Source: Methanocorpusculum sp. (GTDB taxonomy: Archaea > Halobacteriota > Methanomicrobia > Methanomicrobiales > Methanocorpusculaceae). Taken from it: 64,000 bases of DNA. The first letter of the stretch is position 1; the number at the start of each line of letters is the position of its first letter. Below the pieces are notes generated by a model, which saw only the letters and a program-made list of their open reading frames with translations, was not told where the DNA came from and did not search any database. The stretch spans positions 1 through 64,000 of the forward strand of contig JAFOFB010000008.1 in assembly GCA_017387505.1 (NCBI GenBank). Reading direction: 5' to 3'. Both the position numbers and the translations under genes were made by a program. Shown piece after piece: positions 7,520 to 14,784 of the stretch.

Positions 7520-8121
7520 AACCGCCAAGAGATGATAATGATTTAACGGACCCGCCGTTTTATCTTCCGCAGTTTGAAGAGGCGTATCAGTACATCATTG
7601 GCAAATATGAGATAGCTCCGCGTGATATTGGAATCTTTATTCCGTGCGCTGTAAGGAAGCCTTACAGTAAAAGCCCTTCGCATAAGCTGTTTCACAAGCT
7701 TTTCGGAGAGGTTTTCCCGGATAAGTCAAAGTATCATGTGACAATCTTTGGAACATGCGGAACTGTTCCAGCAGAGCTTGAGCTGATGTATCCGTTTGCT
7801 CATTATCATTACATGCTTGGCAATGTAAAAGACCAGAAGATAAAAGACGATTTCCTGGAAATCGAGACTAGACGTCTTATCGGTTATCTGGAAAAGACGA
7901 AGGATACATACACGCATCGTATTGCATACTGCATCGGTGTTTTCCGCCGGGCTATGGAGGCGGCAGTTTCAGCTACAGGTATTAATGTGGAGATTTATCC
8001 AACTCAGCCTGTTATCGATAAGCTCTACGATGCTGACTGTCCGTTCCCGGAAGGCAGTCTTTCGATGCAGGCATACTTGGATGAGTTTTGCTCTGCACTC
8101 ACAGAAATGAGGGATAGATAA
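7516..8121 (+). CDS. DUF5591 (archaeosine-synthase-like) domain protein
   Basis: The 201-residue protein matches the DUF5591 region found in the archaeosine synthase ArcS/TGT group. It has an IPCAVRKPYSKSPSHKLFH segment (residues 43-61), where the conserved Pro-Cys and Lys-Pro-Tyr-Ser motif belongs to the tRNA-modifying family, and a downstream GTCGTVPAELE segment. It lacks PUA and TGT domains, so it is a stand-alone version. The start is a GTG at 7516 that overlaps the previous stop (GTGA). It may act in tRNA G+ formation or be a relative with another substrate; the family call is moderately sure, the reaction is not. Confidence 0.72.
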   Translation: MKPPRDDNDLTDPPFYLPQFEEAYQYIIGKYEIAPRDIGIFIPCAVRKPYSKSPSHKLFHKLFGEVFPDKSKYHVTIFGTCGTVPAELELMYPFAHYHYMLGNVKDQKIKDDFLEIETRRLIGYLEKTKDTYTHRIAYCIGVFRRAMEAAVSATGINVEIYPTQPVIDKLYDADCPFPEGSLSMQAYLDEFCSALTEMRDR

Positions 8122-8499
8122 ATGGCTGTTCGAGAAGTTTCAGTTGTCCGTCTGGACGAGAAGAAGTCGAAGTTCTATGCACATCTCTATGAGATTGACA
8201 CCCCGGATGATGTGATGGAGGTTCGGGCAATCCATGATAAGCTCTACAAGAAGGCGGCGCACCACTGTTATGCGGTTGTGTGCGGAAACTTTACCGACAG
8301 CAGAGCAGACGGTGAGGTAGGATCTCCGGGACGTGCTCTCGCCGAGGTTATGGAGCGGCATAATTTAGGCTCTCACGTTCTTATGGTGTCCAGGATTTTC
8401 GGCGGAATCAAGCTTGGTCCGGCAGGGGTTGCCAGAGCATTTCGCGAGGCTGGAAACGGAGCTGTTGTTGAGTATCAGGCTCACCGCCCGAAATTATAA
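8122..8499 (+). CDS. YigZ/IMPACT (UPF0029) family protein
   Basis: This 125-residue protein has the UPF0029/IMPACT N-terminal fold. It shows an early KKSKFYAHLY segment, AAHHCYAVVCG in the middle, SRADGEVGSPGRAL in place of the usual DDGEPSGTAG, and FGGIKLGPAGVARAFREA. Bacterial and eukaryotic relatives affect translation and the GCN2 response, but no enzyme activity is settled. The ATG follows directly on the stop of the DUF5591 gene, so the two are coupled. The C-terminal YigZ domain is absent, which is usual for short archaeal forms. Confidence 0.8.
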   Translation: MAVREVSVVRLDEKKSKFYAHLYEIDTPDDVMEVRAIHDKLYKKAAHHCYAVVCGNFTDSRADGEVGSPGRALAEVMERHNLGSHVLMVSRIFGGIKLGPAGVARAFREAGNGAVVEYQAHRPKL

Positions 8500-8524
8500 A
8501 TCCTTTTTTCACCTATTTTTCTGT

Positions 8525-8713
8525 ATGACAAATAATCTTCTGACATGTCCCTTATCGGGCAAAACCTGTTCTGCTGATGGCTGTATGTGGTGGGATGCCG
8601 AGTGGAAGGACTGTTCTGTGCCAGTTCTGGTAAAATATCTGAGGGCGGCAGATGTTCGGGCAACGTTTGACCACAATGTGCCGGCTGAGTTTTTGGAAGG
8701 ACAGAGGAAATAA
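8525..8713 (+). CDS. Small Cys-rich protein, unknown function
   Basis: The 62-residue protein begins MTNNLLTCPLSGKTC and carries Cys in a CPLSGKTCSADGCMWW arrangement plus one further Cys in KDCSVP, a spacing that could bind zinc or an Fe-S centre. The chosen ATG lies 25 bases after the yigZ stop; longer in-frame versions would run back into yigZ. I do not recognise a named family. Composition and codon use look like the neighbours, and it is probably a real gene at the end of this plus-strand run. Confidence 0.6.
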   Translation: MTNNLLTCPLSGKTCSADGCMWWDAEWKDCSVPVLVKYLRAADVRATFDHNVPAEFLEGQRK

Positions 8714-8803
8714 TAGTTTCTCCCATTCTTTTTTCCGTACGGTTTTTTTGGTGCTGTGCTTTTGTATGGAAAGTTTCTTATTCTCTAATGGTGATTCTAT
8801 CCT

Positions 8804-9868
8804 ATGAAGAGAAATCTGCTCACTTTTTTCATCATACTGTTGATTTTGGCAGTGGTTGGAACAGGTATTGCCAAGAATCTGTCTGAAACAGGTTCTGCTG
8901 CTGACGTCCCCGATATCATAAAACAGACAAACGGCGGAGAGAAGTGGGAGACGAAAATTGATTACGCAGACCTAGACAACTGGCTTGCCGTAACTGATGC
9001 AGGCAAAGATGTGGATGTTGTCTACTTCTATCCGACAGCCTATGCTAAGGAAAGTGAGGATGATTCGGAAGTTGCAGATATTGATGATGCGGGAATGCGT
9101 GAGAAAGCACAGAGTTATTTCGAGACACAGGCAACAGTCTTTGCTGAGGATTGTAATATCTATGCACCGTATTACCGGCAGGTAAGTGCACCGTATGCCC
9201 TCACACTGAGTGAGGAGGATGCAGACGCTCTGCTTCGCTATTCCGCATCACAGGATCCTTCATACGCGCTTGATTACTACTTTGAGCACATCAACAACGG
9301 AAAGCCGTTTATTCTTGCCGGACACTCTCAGGGTTCTCAGATTTTAACGATGATTCTTTCCGACTATATGAAAGAGAATCCGAAATATTATGAAAATATG
9401 ATTGCGGCATATGTCATCGGCTATTCGGTAACGGATGAGTATCTGACAGAGAATCCTCATCTGAAATTTGCCGAGGGGGCAGATGATATTGGCGTTGTTA
9501 TCTCCTACAATACCGAAGGTCCGGGAAACAATGGGAAGCACAATGCGGTTGTGACAGAAGGTGCTGTCTCGATAAATCCGCTTAACTGGAAACGGGATAC
9601 GACATATGCGGATGTTTCGGAAAATCTTGGTTCACTGAATATAGATGGTGAACTCGTCGATGGTTTTGCAGATGCACAGATAGATATGGAACGCGGCGTT
9701 GTCGTCTGCAGTACAGCAGACCCTGCCGTGTATGCGATTCCTGCACCGGCCGATGAGCTGTTCGGACCTGAGAGTTATCATGGTTATGATTATGGTTTGT
9801 ACTACGCCAATCTGCAGGAAAATGTAAAGACGAGAATTACGGCATTTTCAGATACTGCTGATGCCTGA
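8804..9868 (+). CDS. Membrane-anchored DUF3089 alpha/beta-hydrolase
   Basis: The 354-residue protein has an N-terminal hydrophobic segment (residues 4-23) that would act as a signal anchor, placing the rest outside the cell. It has the DUF3089 pattern: VDVVYFYPTAY near residue 68, YAPYYRQ, and a nucleophile elbow AGHSQGSQ with Ser near residue 174. The family belongs to the alpha/beta-hydrolase fold, and its substrates are not known. It is a monocistronic gene, with AT-rich sequence upstream and tRNA-Gln on the other strand downstream. An esterase or peptidase role at the cell surface is a guess from fold only. Confidence 0.78.
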   Translation: MKRNLLTFFIILLILAVVGTGIAKNLSETGSAADVPDIIKQTNGGEKWETKIDYADLDNWLAVTDAGKDVDVVYFYPTAYAKESEDDSEVADIDDAGMREKAQSYFETQATVFAEDCNIYAPYYRQVSAPYALTLSEEDADALLRYSASQDPSYALDYYFEHINNGKPFILAGHSQGSQILTMILSDYMKENPKYYENMIAAYVIGYSVTDEYLTENPHLKFAEGADDIGVVISYNTEGPGNNGKHNAVVTEGAVSINPLNWKRDTTYADVSENLGSLNIDGELVDGFADAQIDMERGVVVCSTADPAVYAIPAPADELFGPESYHGYDYGLYYANLQENVKTRITAFSDTADA

Positions 9869-9896
9869 GTGAAATATCTAGAAAAAGAAGGTTCGA

Positions 9897-9969
9897 TACT
9901 CCTAGGCGGGTTCGAACCGCCGTCTCCGGCTCCAAAGGCCGGAATGATTGACCACTACACTATAGGAGT
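9897..9969 (-). tRNA. tRNA-Gln (TTG anticodon)
   Basis: The acceptor stem ACTCCTA/TAGGAGT pairs over 7 bp with discriminator A. The anticodon stem CCGGC/GCCGG closes loop CTTTGGA (anticodon TTG). The T arm is GGCGG-GTTCGAA-CCGCC. No CCA is encoded and there is no intron. It lies convergent to the DUF3089 gene. Confidence 0.96.
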
Positions 9970-10102
9970 TTCTGCCATACATTATCAGTCTGCAAAGTAT
10001 TTGTAGATTTTTGAATCTCACGATGCGCCGTCCCGCGCCCGCTTGGGTTACGAATGTTTGGAAGGCATTTCCTGCCGATTTTTGCGAGTGCAAACCGCGT
10101 AC

Positions 10103-10110
10103 TTTTATAT
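10103..10110 (+). promoter_or_regulatory. TATA box of tRNA-Leu
   Basis: TTTTATAT lies 31-38 bases before the mature 5' end of tRNA-Leu, which fits an archaeal box A with a start near 10132. It is assigned from position and sequence only. Confidence 0.6.
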
Positions 10111-10140
10111 CTTGTAGGTACAATGTAATAAGGTAGTTGG

Positions 10141-10225
10141 GCGAGGGTAGCCAAGCCAGGCCAACGGCGCCAGACTTAAGATCTGGTCTATAAGTAGTTC
10201 ATGGGTTCGAATCCCACCCCTCGCA
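10141..10225 (+). tRNA. tRNA-Leu (TAA anticodon)
   Basis: This is a class II tRNA with a long variable arm. The acceptor stem is GCGAGGG/CCCTCGC with discriminator A. The anticodon stem CCAGA/TCTGG holds loop CTTAAGA (anticodon TAA). The T arm carries GTTCGAATC. The 85-base length fits tRNA-Leu. CCA is not encoded. Confidence 0.96.
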
Positions 10226-10321
10226 TGTCTTTTTTCACTTCGTTCAAAAGTCCATGCTCATTCTTCGCGTCACTTCGTGCCGCTCGAACCTCGCATAATT
10301 CTTCTTTTCACTCACTTCGTT
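10215..10321. repeat. Short repeats behind tRNA-Leu
   Basis: The sequence from the tRNA 3' end onward (CCTCGCAT, T-rich, then CACTTCGTTC) is repeated imperfectly about 70 bases later (CCTCGCAT at 10289-10296, T-rich, then CACTTCGTTCG to 10323). A third CACTTCGT lies at 10270-10277. This looks like a short tandem duplication next to a tRNA. It could be a worn attachment-site duplication, but no integrase gene is nearby. Confidence 0.5.
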
Positions 10322-10329
10322 CGTTAAAA

Positions 10330-11112
10330 TCAGACAGTGTCTTTTCTTCTGATGATTTCACGAAGGGCCAGAAGTTCTGCGTAAACGGCTCGAAGTCCCT
10401 TGATAATTTCCGGTAAGTTTGATGCGGTAAGCATTACTGCATCGACTGCTGTCTGCTTCTTTGAAGGGCGCATAAAGGGGATTGCGCGGCGGATAATCAG
10501 AAGGAGAAGACCTGCGGTAAGAGATGATGTAAGAAGCGAATAGAATAGCTCTGCAAGCCTCTCAAGAGGACCAAAAAGCATTGAGTCTGCTTTGCTAACC
10601 GCATCATCAAAATCATCCCCAGCAAAAGCAAAAGCTCCAGCAAGATACGGGGCGGCAGCAGATGCCGCTGATTTGTAGAGACCATCCTCTGCAAAAAGCA
10701 TACTGCGGAAGGTCTGCTGACCTGAAAGGAGAGCAATCAGTGTTTCAATAACACTGAATGACGGAGCACTTGTTTCTTCGCATTCATCCTCAGCTTTTTC
10801 ATAGATGCAGGTAACTGCTGTGATAAGTTCTGCAGGAGATGCTGAAGTATCCGGGATATCCTTTTGCAGTTCCGGGATTAAGGATATAATTTCTGAAACG
10901 TCCGGGAGATTTTCAAAGATTGCAGTAATTCTTCGAAGAATAGTAAAAACAGGCTTTTCGAACTCTGACGCAGAAACAGACGATAAAAGCTCACTGCCTT
11001 CCGAAGAGAGAATCCTTACTGCCTCGAGAAGTTCAGCAGCAGCTTTGGTACAGTCACCATCTAACAGATAGACATCAGCCTGGTTTAGTCTTGCGTCAAC
11101 GTCATCAAGCAT
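10330..11112 (-). CDS. Hypothetical helical protein with one membrane segment
   Basis: The 260-residue protein is not one I recognise. It is acidic and helix-rich in its first 190 residues (Leu/Ala/Glu repeats with TPR-like spacing near the N-terminus: DARLNQADVYLLDGDCTKAAAELLE). One hydrophobic segment (about residues 197-212) follows, then a basic tail ending RRKDTV. The arrangement suggests a single-span membrane protein with a large soluble N-terminal part. It is alone between tRNA-Leu and tRNA-Arg. Continuous open frame and typical codon use support a real gene; function is unknown. Confidence 0.7.
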   Translation of the reverse strand: MLDDVDARLNQADVYLLDGDCTKAAAELLEAVRILSSEGSELLSSVSASEFEKPVFTILRRITAIFENLPDVSEIISLIPELQKDIPDTSASPAELITAVTCIYEKAEDECEETSAPSFSVIETLIALLSGQQTFRSMLFAEDGLYKSAASAAAPYLAGAFAFAGDDFDDAVSKADSMLFGPLERLAELFYSLLTSSLTAGLLLLIIRRAIPFMRPSKKQTAVDAVMLTASNLPEIIKGLRAVYAELLALREIIRRKDTV

Positions 11113-11336
11113 AGAATGATAGCATGTATGGCGTCAAAGAAAATAAAATATCGCAAAAGGAATCAAAACAGAACATTCAACAGGCGGCACATGCTTCATT
11201 TTCAGAAGCGCTCTCGTATAACCCTTACAGAACTATCACGTTTTCTTGGCAGTTCACCTCCGCGAACTGTCTTATAATAAAATCTACTTGAGAGTATATA
11301 AATCTATTGATTATACAAAGCAATTCAGAAAAGAAA

Positions 11337-11411
11337 CGGGCCTGGAGGGATTCGAACCCCCGGCATTCGGGTTAGAAGCCCGACGCTATATCCTGGCTAA
11401 GCCACAAGCCC
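11337..11411 (-). tRNA. tRNA-Arg (TCT anticodon)
   Basis: The acceptor stem is GGGCTTG/CAGGCCC with one G-U pair; the discriminator is G. The anticodon stem TCGGG/CCCGA encloses loop CTTCTAA (anticodon TCT, reads AGA). The T arm carries GTTCGAATC. A TATA-like TTTATCTATAAG on the minus strand at about 11443-11454 fits a start a few bases before the tRNA. Confidence 0.96.
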
Positions 11412-11468
11412 GCAGGTGTGATGCCTTATACTATGGGTTTTTCTTATAGATAAATGTGATGTTTGGTT

Positions 11469-12197
11469 TTACCCAAACATAATATCTCCTTCATATGTGA
11501 TAGGAGTCATATCGCTGTTTTTAACTTCATCTGCAAGCTGCTGAAGCATTGGTTCGACGGTGTCTGCCTGTTTAATGAGGTCTTCGGTATCTATGGTTAA
11601 ACCATAGAGGGCGGCAAAAGCAGAAAGACCTGCGGCAGACGCGCGTGGATCAACATCAAAGTTGGTCTCGATTAAGAGCCCGTATGCCGGAATGTTTCTA
11701 AACGCGGCTTCATTTAAGATGCCTCCGGTAATTCCTGTGATGTTTAATGCCGGAAGAATTTCTGCGACATTTTTGATTCTTTCAAGAACCCCCGGAGTTG
11801 TTGCAGCTCCAAAGACACGCTCACCCTCTCCGCCGGTGACCACACCTCCGATTACCACAATCTCAGTGATTCTTGCACGCTCAAGAATCCAGTCGATAAC
11901 AGCGAGCGGGATTTCATATGCTGCTTCATCCGGGATTGGAACATCAGATACGAGAGCCACAATATTTCCTTTCTCGTAAAGCCTTACAGACGGACGTGCC
12001 AGACCGTTTACTGCTGCCGATGTTGATGTAAGAAGCGGAGAGCTGACACATCCAAGGTATGTGAATCCGAATTTTTATGTCAGGTAGTTTACAGCAATAC
12101 TGCCAACAAGTCCAGAACCCGGAAATCCTGCGACAAGGATGACTTCACGCGCGGAAGGGGCATATGATGCCACACGCACAATCTCAGATGAACTCAT
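11469..12197 (-). pseudogene. PAC2-family protein gene with in-frame TAA
   Basis: PAC2 proteins are proteasome-assembly-chaperone-like folds of unclear role in archaea. The gene starts at the ATG at 12197 (MSSSEIVRVASYAP) and reads the family motif VAGFPGSGLVGSIAVNYLT. It then meets TAA at 12075-12077 and continues in the same frame without further stops (KFGFTYLG onward) to 11469. The second part includes VVIGGVVTGGE and NITGITGGILNEA, both typical of PAC2. A single base change (for example GAA to TAA) explains the break. It may be a recent nonsense mutation or a base error. A GTG at 11960 could restart translation, but that product would lack the conserved N-terminus. Confidence 0.85.
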
Positions 12198-12284
12198 GAT
12201 TAAAGATGGTTTCTTCTTGAAGATATACCTATGCGATGCCTGCAAACGGCAAGTAATTATGAGAAAACGGCGAACATATAGAGC

Positions 12285-12629
12285 ATGCAGGAATACGAAG
12301 TAAAACGCGGCAACACCAAAGACCTTGAAGACAGAATCAAAGCAGGTTTTGCTGACATCTTCCAGACTGAGCCGGAAGTCAAGGAAGGACACTATTCCAT
12401 TTCCTACGGCAGTATGAAACTGCTCGAAGTATGGGCAGGCGAGAAGAACAAGACTGTCTTTGTCGATACTGTAACAGACGAAACAGTTCTTGCCATGCCG
12501 GATGAAGAAGCAGACGGTATCATTCTTGATACAAATAAGAAGTTCAGACAGTTCCTTGATTTAGTTACCTGCTTTACCACCAAAGAACGCGTTAAGCGTG
12601 CAAAGAAGGCAGCAGAGAAGTCTGAATAA
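12285..12629 (+). CDS. DUF5611-like small conserved protein
   Basis: The 114-residue protein begins MQEYEVKRGNTKDLEDRI, has a mixed alpha/beta middle (HYSISYGSMKLLEVW, KTVFVDTV) and ends in a Lys-rich helix. It resembles a small protein family (DUF5611) found in methanogens. It is divergent from the PAC2 gene, with a 5' ATG about 90 bases away. No catalytic motif can be seen. The function is unknown and the family name is given with moderate confidence. Confidence 0.6.
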   Translation: MQEYEVKRGNTKDLEDRIKAGFADIFQTEPEVKEGHYSISYGSMKLLEVWAGEKNKTVFVDTVTDETVLAMPDEEADGIILDTNKKFRQFLDLVTCFTTKERVKRAKKAAEKSE

Positions 12630-12653
12630 ATTTCTATTTTTTTAAAAAAAGAA
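12630..12653. terminator. Bidirectional T-rich terminator
   Basis: TTTCTATTTTTTTAAAAAAAG lies between the ends of two convergent genes and gives a T-run on both strands. Oligo-T runs of this kind end archaeal transcripts. Confidence 0.55.
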
Positions 12654-12660
12654 CCCCGGC

Positions 12661-13008
12661 TTAGAATGCCGAGAAGTATGATATATCTTCAGGTATAGTT
12701 GTGCCGTAGAGAATCTTTTCATAATAGAATCCTGGGTTTCCATCAGTCATCTCTGACGAAAGCCACACGAGAGATGAAAATGCTTCAAACAGAGTTACAT
12801 CAGTGTCAAAGAAAATCATTGATAACGGGTGATACACAGGCATCTCAAACGGCTCCCCAAAACCTGCATATCCCTGAATTACATCCGAAACAGGCGCACT
12901 GGTTGGCAAAGCGAGGTCCGGGGTTTCTGCCTCAGTTGCTCCGGCAAAACCAACGATGCCCCCTGCGGCAAAAAACAGCACAAGAAGCACAGCAAGAACT
13001 CTTTTCAT
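12661..13008 (-). CDS. Hypothetical secreted protein with signal peptide
   Basis: From the Met at 13008 the protein has 115 residues: a positively charged start (MKR), a hydrophobic core (about residues 4-20) and a probable cleavage zone near AGATEA, then an acidic, Pro- and aromatic-rich mature part. The longer frame starts 17 codons earlier but would bury the signal peptide. No family is recognised. It is convergent with the DUF5611 gene and sits downstream of nusA on the same strand. Confidence 0.6.
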   Translation of the reverse strand: MKRVLAVLLVLFFAAGGIVGFAGATEAETPDLALPTSAPVSDVIQGYAGFGEPFEMPVYHPLSMIFFDTDVTLFEAFSSLVWLSSEMTDGNPGFYYEKILYGTTIPEDISYFSAF

Positions 13009-13090
13009 ACTAAAAGAATCACAGAGAGGAAATAAATACTTTCCGTCAAAAAATCTCAAAACAGATGACTAAAGCAAAAAAGGATGAGGA

Positions 13091-13549
13091 TTACTCCTCA
13101 ATCTCCTCTTCTTCCTGCTTGAACTCGACATTTACAATGTCGAACTGGCGGAAAGCGAGTTTCTTTGCTTTGATGATGTTCTTTCCTTCTTTACCGATTG
13201 CAAGACCTCTCTCTTTCGGCTGAACTTCGATGTATGCGACTTCGTCGCCCTCTTCATTCTGCTCGAAGGTAACAGTCTGAATCTGAACCGGGAGGAAACA
13301 GTTTCTTAAGAACTGAACTTTGTCAGGGTTGTACTCGACAACCTCAACCTTCTTTCCGAATGCATCGGATGCCTTCTTAACTCTAGCACCCTTCTTTCCG
13401 ATGGCAAGGCCCATTTCCCCAGGATTGATAACGAAGAGAATTCTAGAGAATTTCTCGTCAACAACGCAGTCGCGTGCTCCTGCGCCGGTTAAGTTCTCAA
13501 ACTGGGCAATAAGACGCATATCGTCTTCTGAAATGGTAATTTCGCCCAT
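13091..13549 (-). CDS. nusA: NusA-like transcription factor (KH domains)
   Basis: Archaeal NusA consists of two KH RNA-binding domains without the bacterial N-terminal and S1 parts. Both KH motifs are visible in this 152-residue protein: MGLAIGKKGARVKKAS (about residues 46-61) and RGLAIGKEGKNIIKAKK (about 113-129). It ends in an acidic tail. It follows rpl30e by two bases, the conserved archaeal order. In most euryarchaea the pair lies between rpoA2 and rps12; here neither neighbour is present. Confidence 0.93.
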   Translation of the reverse strand: MGEITISEDDMRLIAQFENLTGAGARDCVVDEKFSRILFVINPGEMGLAIGKKGARVKKASDAFGKKVEVVEYNPDKVQFLRNCFLPVQIQTVTFEQNEEGDEVAYIEVQPKERGLAIGKEGKNIIKAKKLAFRQFDIVNVEFKQEEEEIEE

Positions 13550-13551
13550 AT

Positions 13552-13842
13552 TTATTCACTCTTGAGGGAAAGAATGTCGGACTCGCCTGCGTCGACGATT
13601 GCGAGGATGCTGACCATGTGGTCGCGACCGATTTCTTTACCGAGCTGACGGGAGCTGCCGTTGAATTCATAGACAGAGAGGTTCTCTGCGCCTGCAATGA
13701 TTGCGCGGACCTTTGCCGGTGCGTTCTTTGCGACGATAACAAGCTGTGCCTTGTTCTCTGCAACGACTTTTTCAACAGTGTTCTGACCGAGTGCGACGTT
13801 ACCGGTCTTCATTGCTCTCTTTAAGGATAAGTTGAAATCCAT
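13552..13842 (-). CDS. rpl30e: 50S ribosomal protein L30e
   Basis: This 96-residue protein of the L7Ae/L30e family is a ribosomal component that recognises kink-turn RNA. It shows the family core KRAMKTGNVALGQNTVEK, followed by LVIVAKNAP and the C-terminal GRDHMVSILAIVDAGESDIL. A Shine-Dalgarno AGGTGA stands a few bases ahead of the ATG, within a possible ACCT/AGGT hairpin. L30 proteins in eukaryotes control their own synthesis by binding their transcript, which makes the structured leader upstream of interest. Confidence 0.95.
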   Translation of the reverse strand: MDFNLSLKRAMKTGNVALGQNTVEKVVAENKAQLVIVAKNAPAKVRAIIAGAENLSVYEFNGSSRQLGKEIGRDHMVSILAIVDAGESDILSLKSE

Positions 13843-13975
13843 TTTATGTTCACCTTTTGAGGTTTTAACTGCACTCAGGACAAAACTCAGGGAGGTGAAT
13901 CCCTAGTATTTCTTTGTCCGTCCCGCAGGTCAGGATATGCGTAATTTACGCAGTCCTTGTTTCCATAGGAAACGG
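13843..13975 (-). promoter_or_regulatory. Structured leader and promoter of rpl30e-nusA
   Basis: Three hairpins lie side by side. The first has GGACAAA 13878-13884 pairing with TTTGTCC 13913-13919, with an inner AGGGA/TCCCT stem (13889-13893/13900-13904). The second has AGGA 13932-13935 with TCCT 13954-13957 around TGCGT/ACGCA (13938-13942/13948-13952). The third has GTTTCC 13959-13964 with GGAAAC 13968-13973. On the minus strand a TATA-like ATAATATA (about 13974-13981) would start RNA near 13950, so the first two hairpins would lie in the rpl30e leader. Next to the ATG, ACCT can pair with the AGGT of the Shine-Dalgarno. Structures are seen; regulation is inferred. Confidence 0.55.
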
Positions 13976-14055
13976 TATATTATTGGAGTTATGAGATAAT
14001 GAATGTTTGTCTGAAAAAGAGCAGATAATATCCAAGAGAGAATCAGAACTTAAAC

Positions 14056-14376
14056 TTAGGCTAAGATTTTCTGAATCTGCCCCATAATCTCTGGGATGTC
14101 ATTTCTTGATACAGATCACACCTGACGAGTGTCCAGGCGGAAATACTGATGAATCAAGACATTTCTGAACTGCTTCATTTCACGCCATGGAATATCCGGG
14201 TGTTCATCTCTGCATTTCTCGGAGAGATGAGTTGTTGCCTCGCCGATAATCTCGAAAGAACGAATCACAACATCCTGAGCGTCCTGATTTTCTAAAAACT
14301 CATCATATGACATCGCGGAGGTGACAGATATTATCTTCTGACAGCGGGTGAGAATATGTGTTAGAAAAAATCTCAT
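14056..14376 (-). pseudogene. hepT: HepT-like RNase toxin gene (DUF86) with in-frame TGA
   Basis: HepT is the HEPN RNase toxin of the MntA-HepT system. The reading frame starts MRFFLTHILTRCQKI and keeps the catalytic R-x4-H-x-Y motif (RNVLIHQY, about residues 71-78), but stops at a TGA at 14116-14118 after 86 residues. Reading on in the same frame gives a normal HepT tail (SVSRNDIPEIMGQIQKILA) up to a TAA at 14056. The TGA stands where the family has Trp (TGG). The chain is thus shortened by about 20 residues, probably inactivating or destabilising the toxin. A base error is the main alternative. Confidence 0.8.
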
Positions 14377-14382
14377 CAGTTT

Positions 14383-14709
14383 TCATGCAGCTGCCTCTCC
14401 TGCGTAGAGAATCATATCCTGCATTACATACGGCTGAATCATCGGCTCAATAAAATCGAGTGAGACCAAATCGACCTTCCGCTGAAACAGTGCCTCAAGG
14501 TAATCATGGAATGCAATAAAATCCCGAAGCGGCAGACTTCCATTTTTGAAACGATACAGCACATCAATATCAGAATCCTGAGTATCCTCACCGTGTGAGA
14601 CCGAACCAAAGATACCAATCGTCTCAATCTCAAAACGTTCCTGCATCTCGGAAAGATTCTCTGCAAGTTTTTTGAGGGCGTCCTCTTTGATGCTTTGGTA
14701 TTCCTGCAT
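14383..14709 (-). CDS. mntA: MntA-family nucleotidyltransferase antitoxin
   Basis: MntA antitoxins transfer AMP to the tyrosine of the HepT RxxxxHxY motif and so block the toxin. The 108-residue protein has the minimal nucleotidyltransferase pattern GIFGSVSHGEDTQDSDIDV (GS-x10-DxD, about residues 32-50), a third acidic residue in VDLVSLD, and the expected length. It is directly upstream of hepT with a 6-base gap. It appears intact although its toxin partner is interrupted. Confidence 0.88.
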   Translation of the reverse strand: MQEYQSIKEDALKKLAENLSEMQERFEIETIGIFGSVSHGEDTQDSDIDVLYRFKNGSLPLRDFIAFHDYLEALFQRKVDLVSLDFIEPMIQPYVMQDMILYAGEAAA

Positions 14710-14784
14710 TCTTAATTACATTCTATTTAATACTCAGGGATTATGAGTGTTTCCCAACCGGATAATTTGTAAAAAAAAAGAGAG

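Noticed and set aside
10215-10340. Integrated element at tRNA-Leu
   Set aside because: Only about 10 bases are duplicated, the copies are 70 bases apart, and there is no integrase gene.
11469-12197. Recoding (pyrrolysine or selenocysteine) to explain the in-frame stops
   Set aside because: The codons are TAA in PAC2 and TGA in HepT. Pyrrolysine uses TAG, and neither protein family has selenocysteine; mutation or base error is simpler.
13878-13919. Classical kink-turn in the rpl30e leader
   Set aside because: The strand opposite the GA step lacks the three-base bulge and the second GA pair in the right place, so I report only hairpins.
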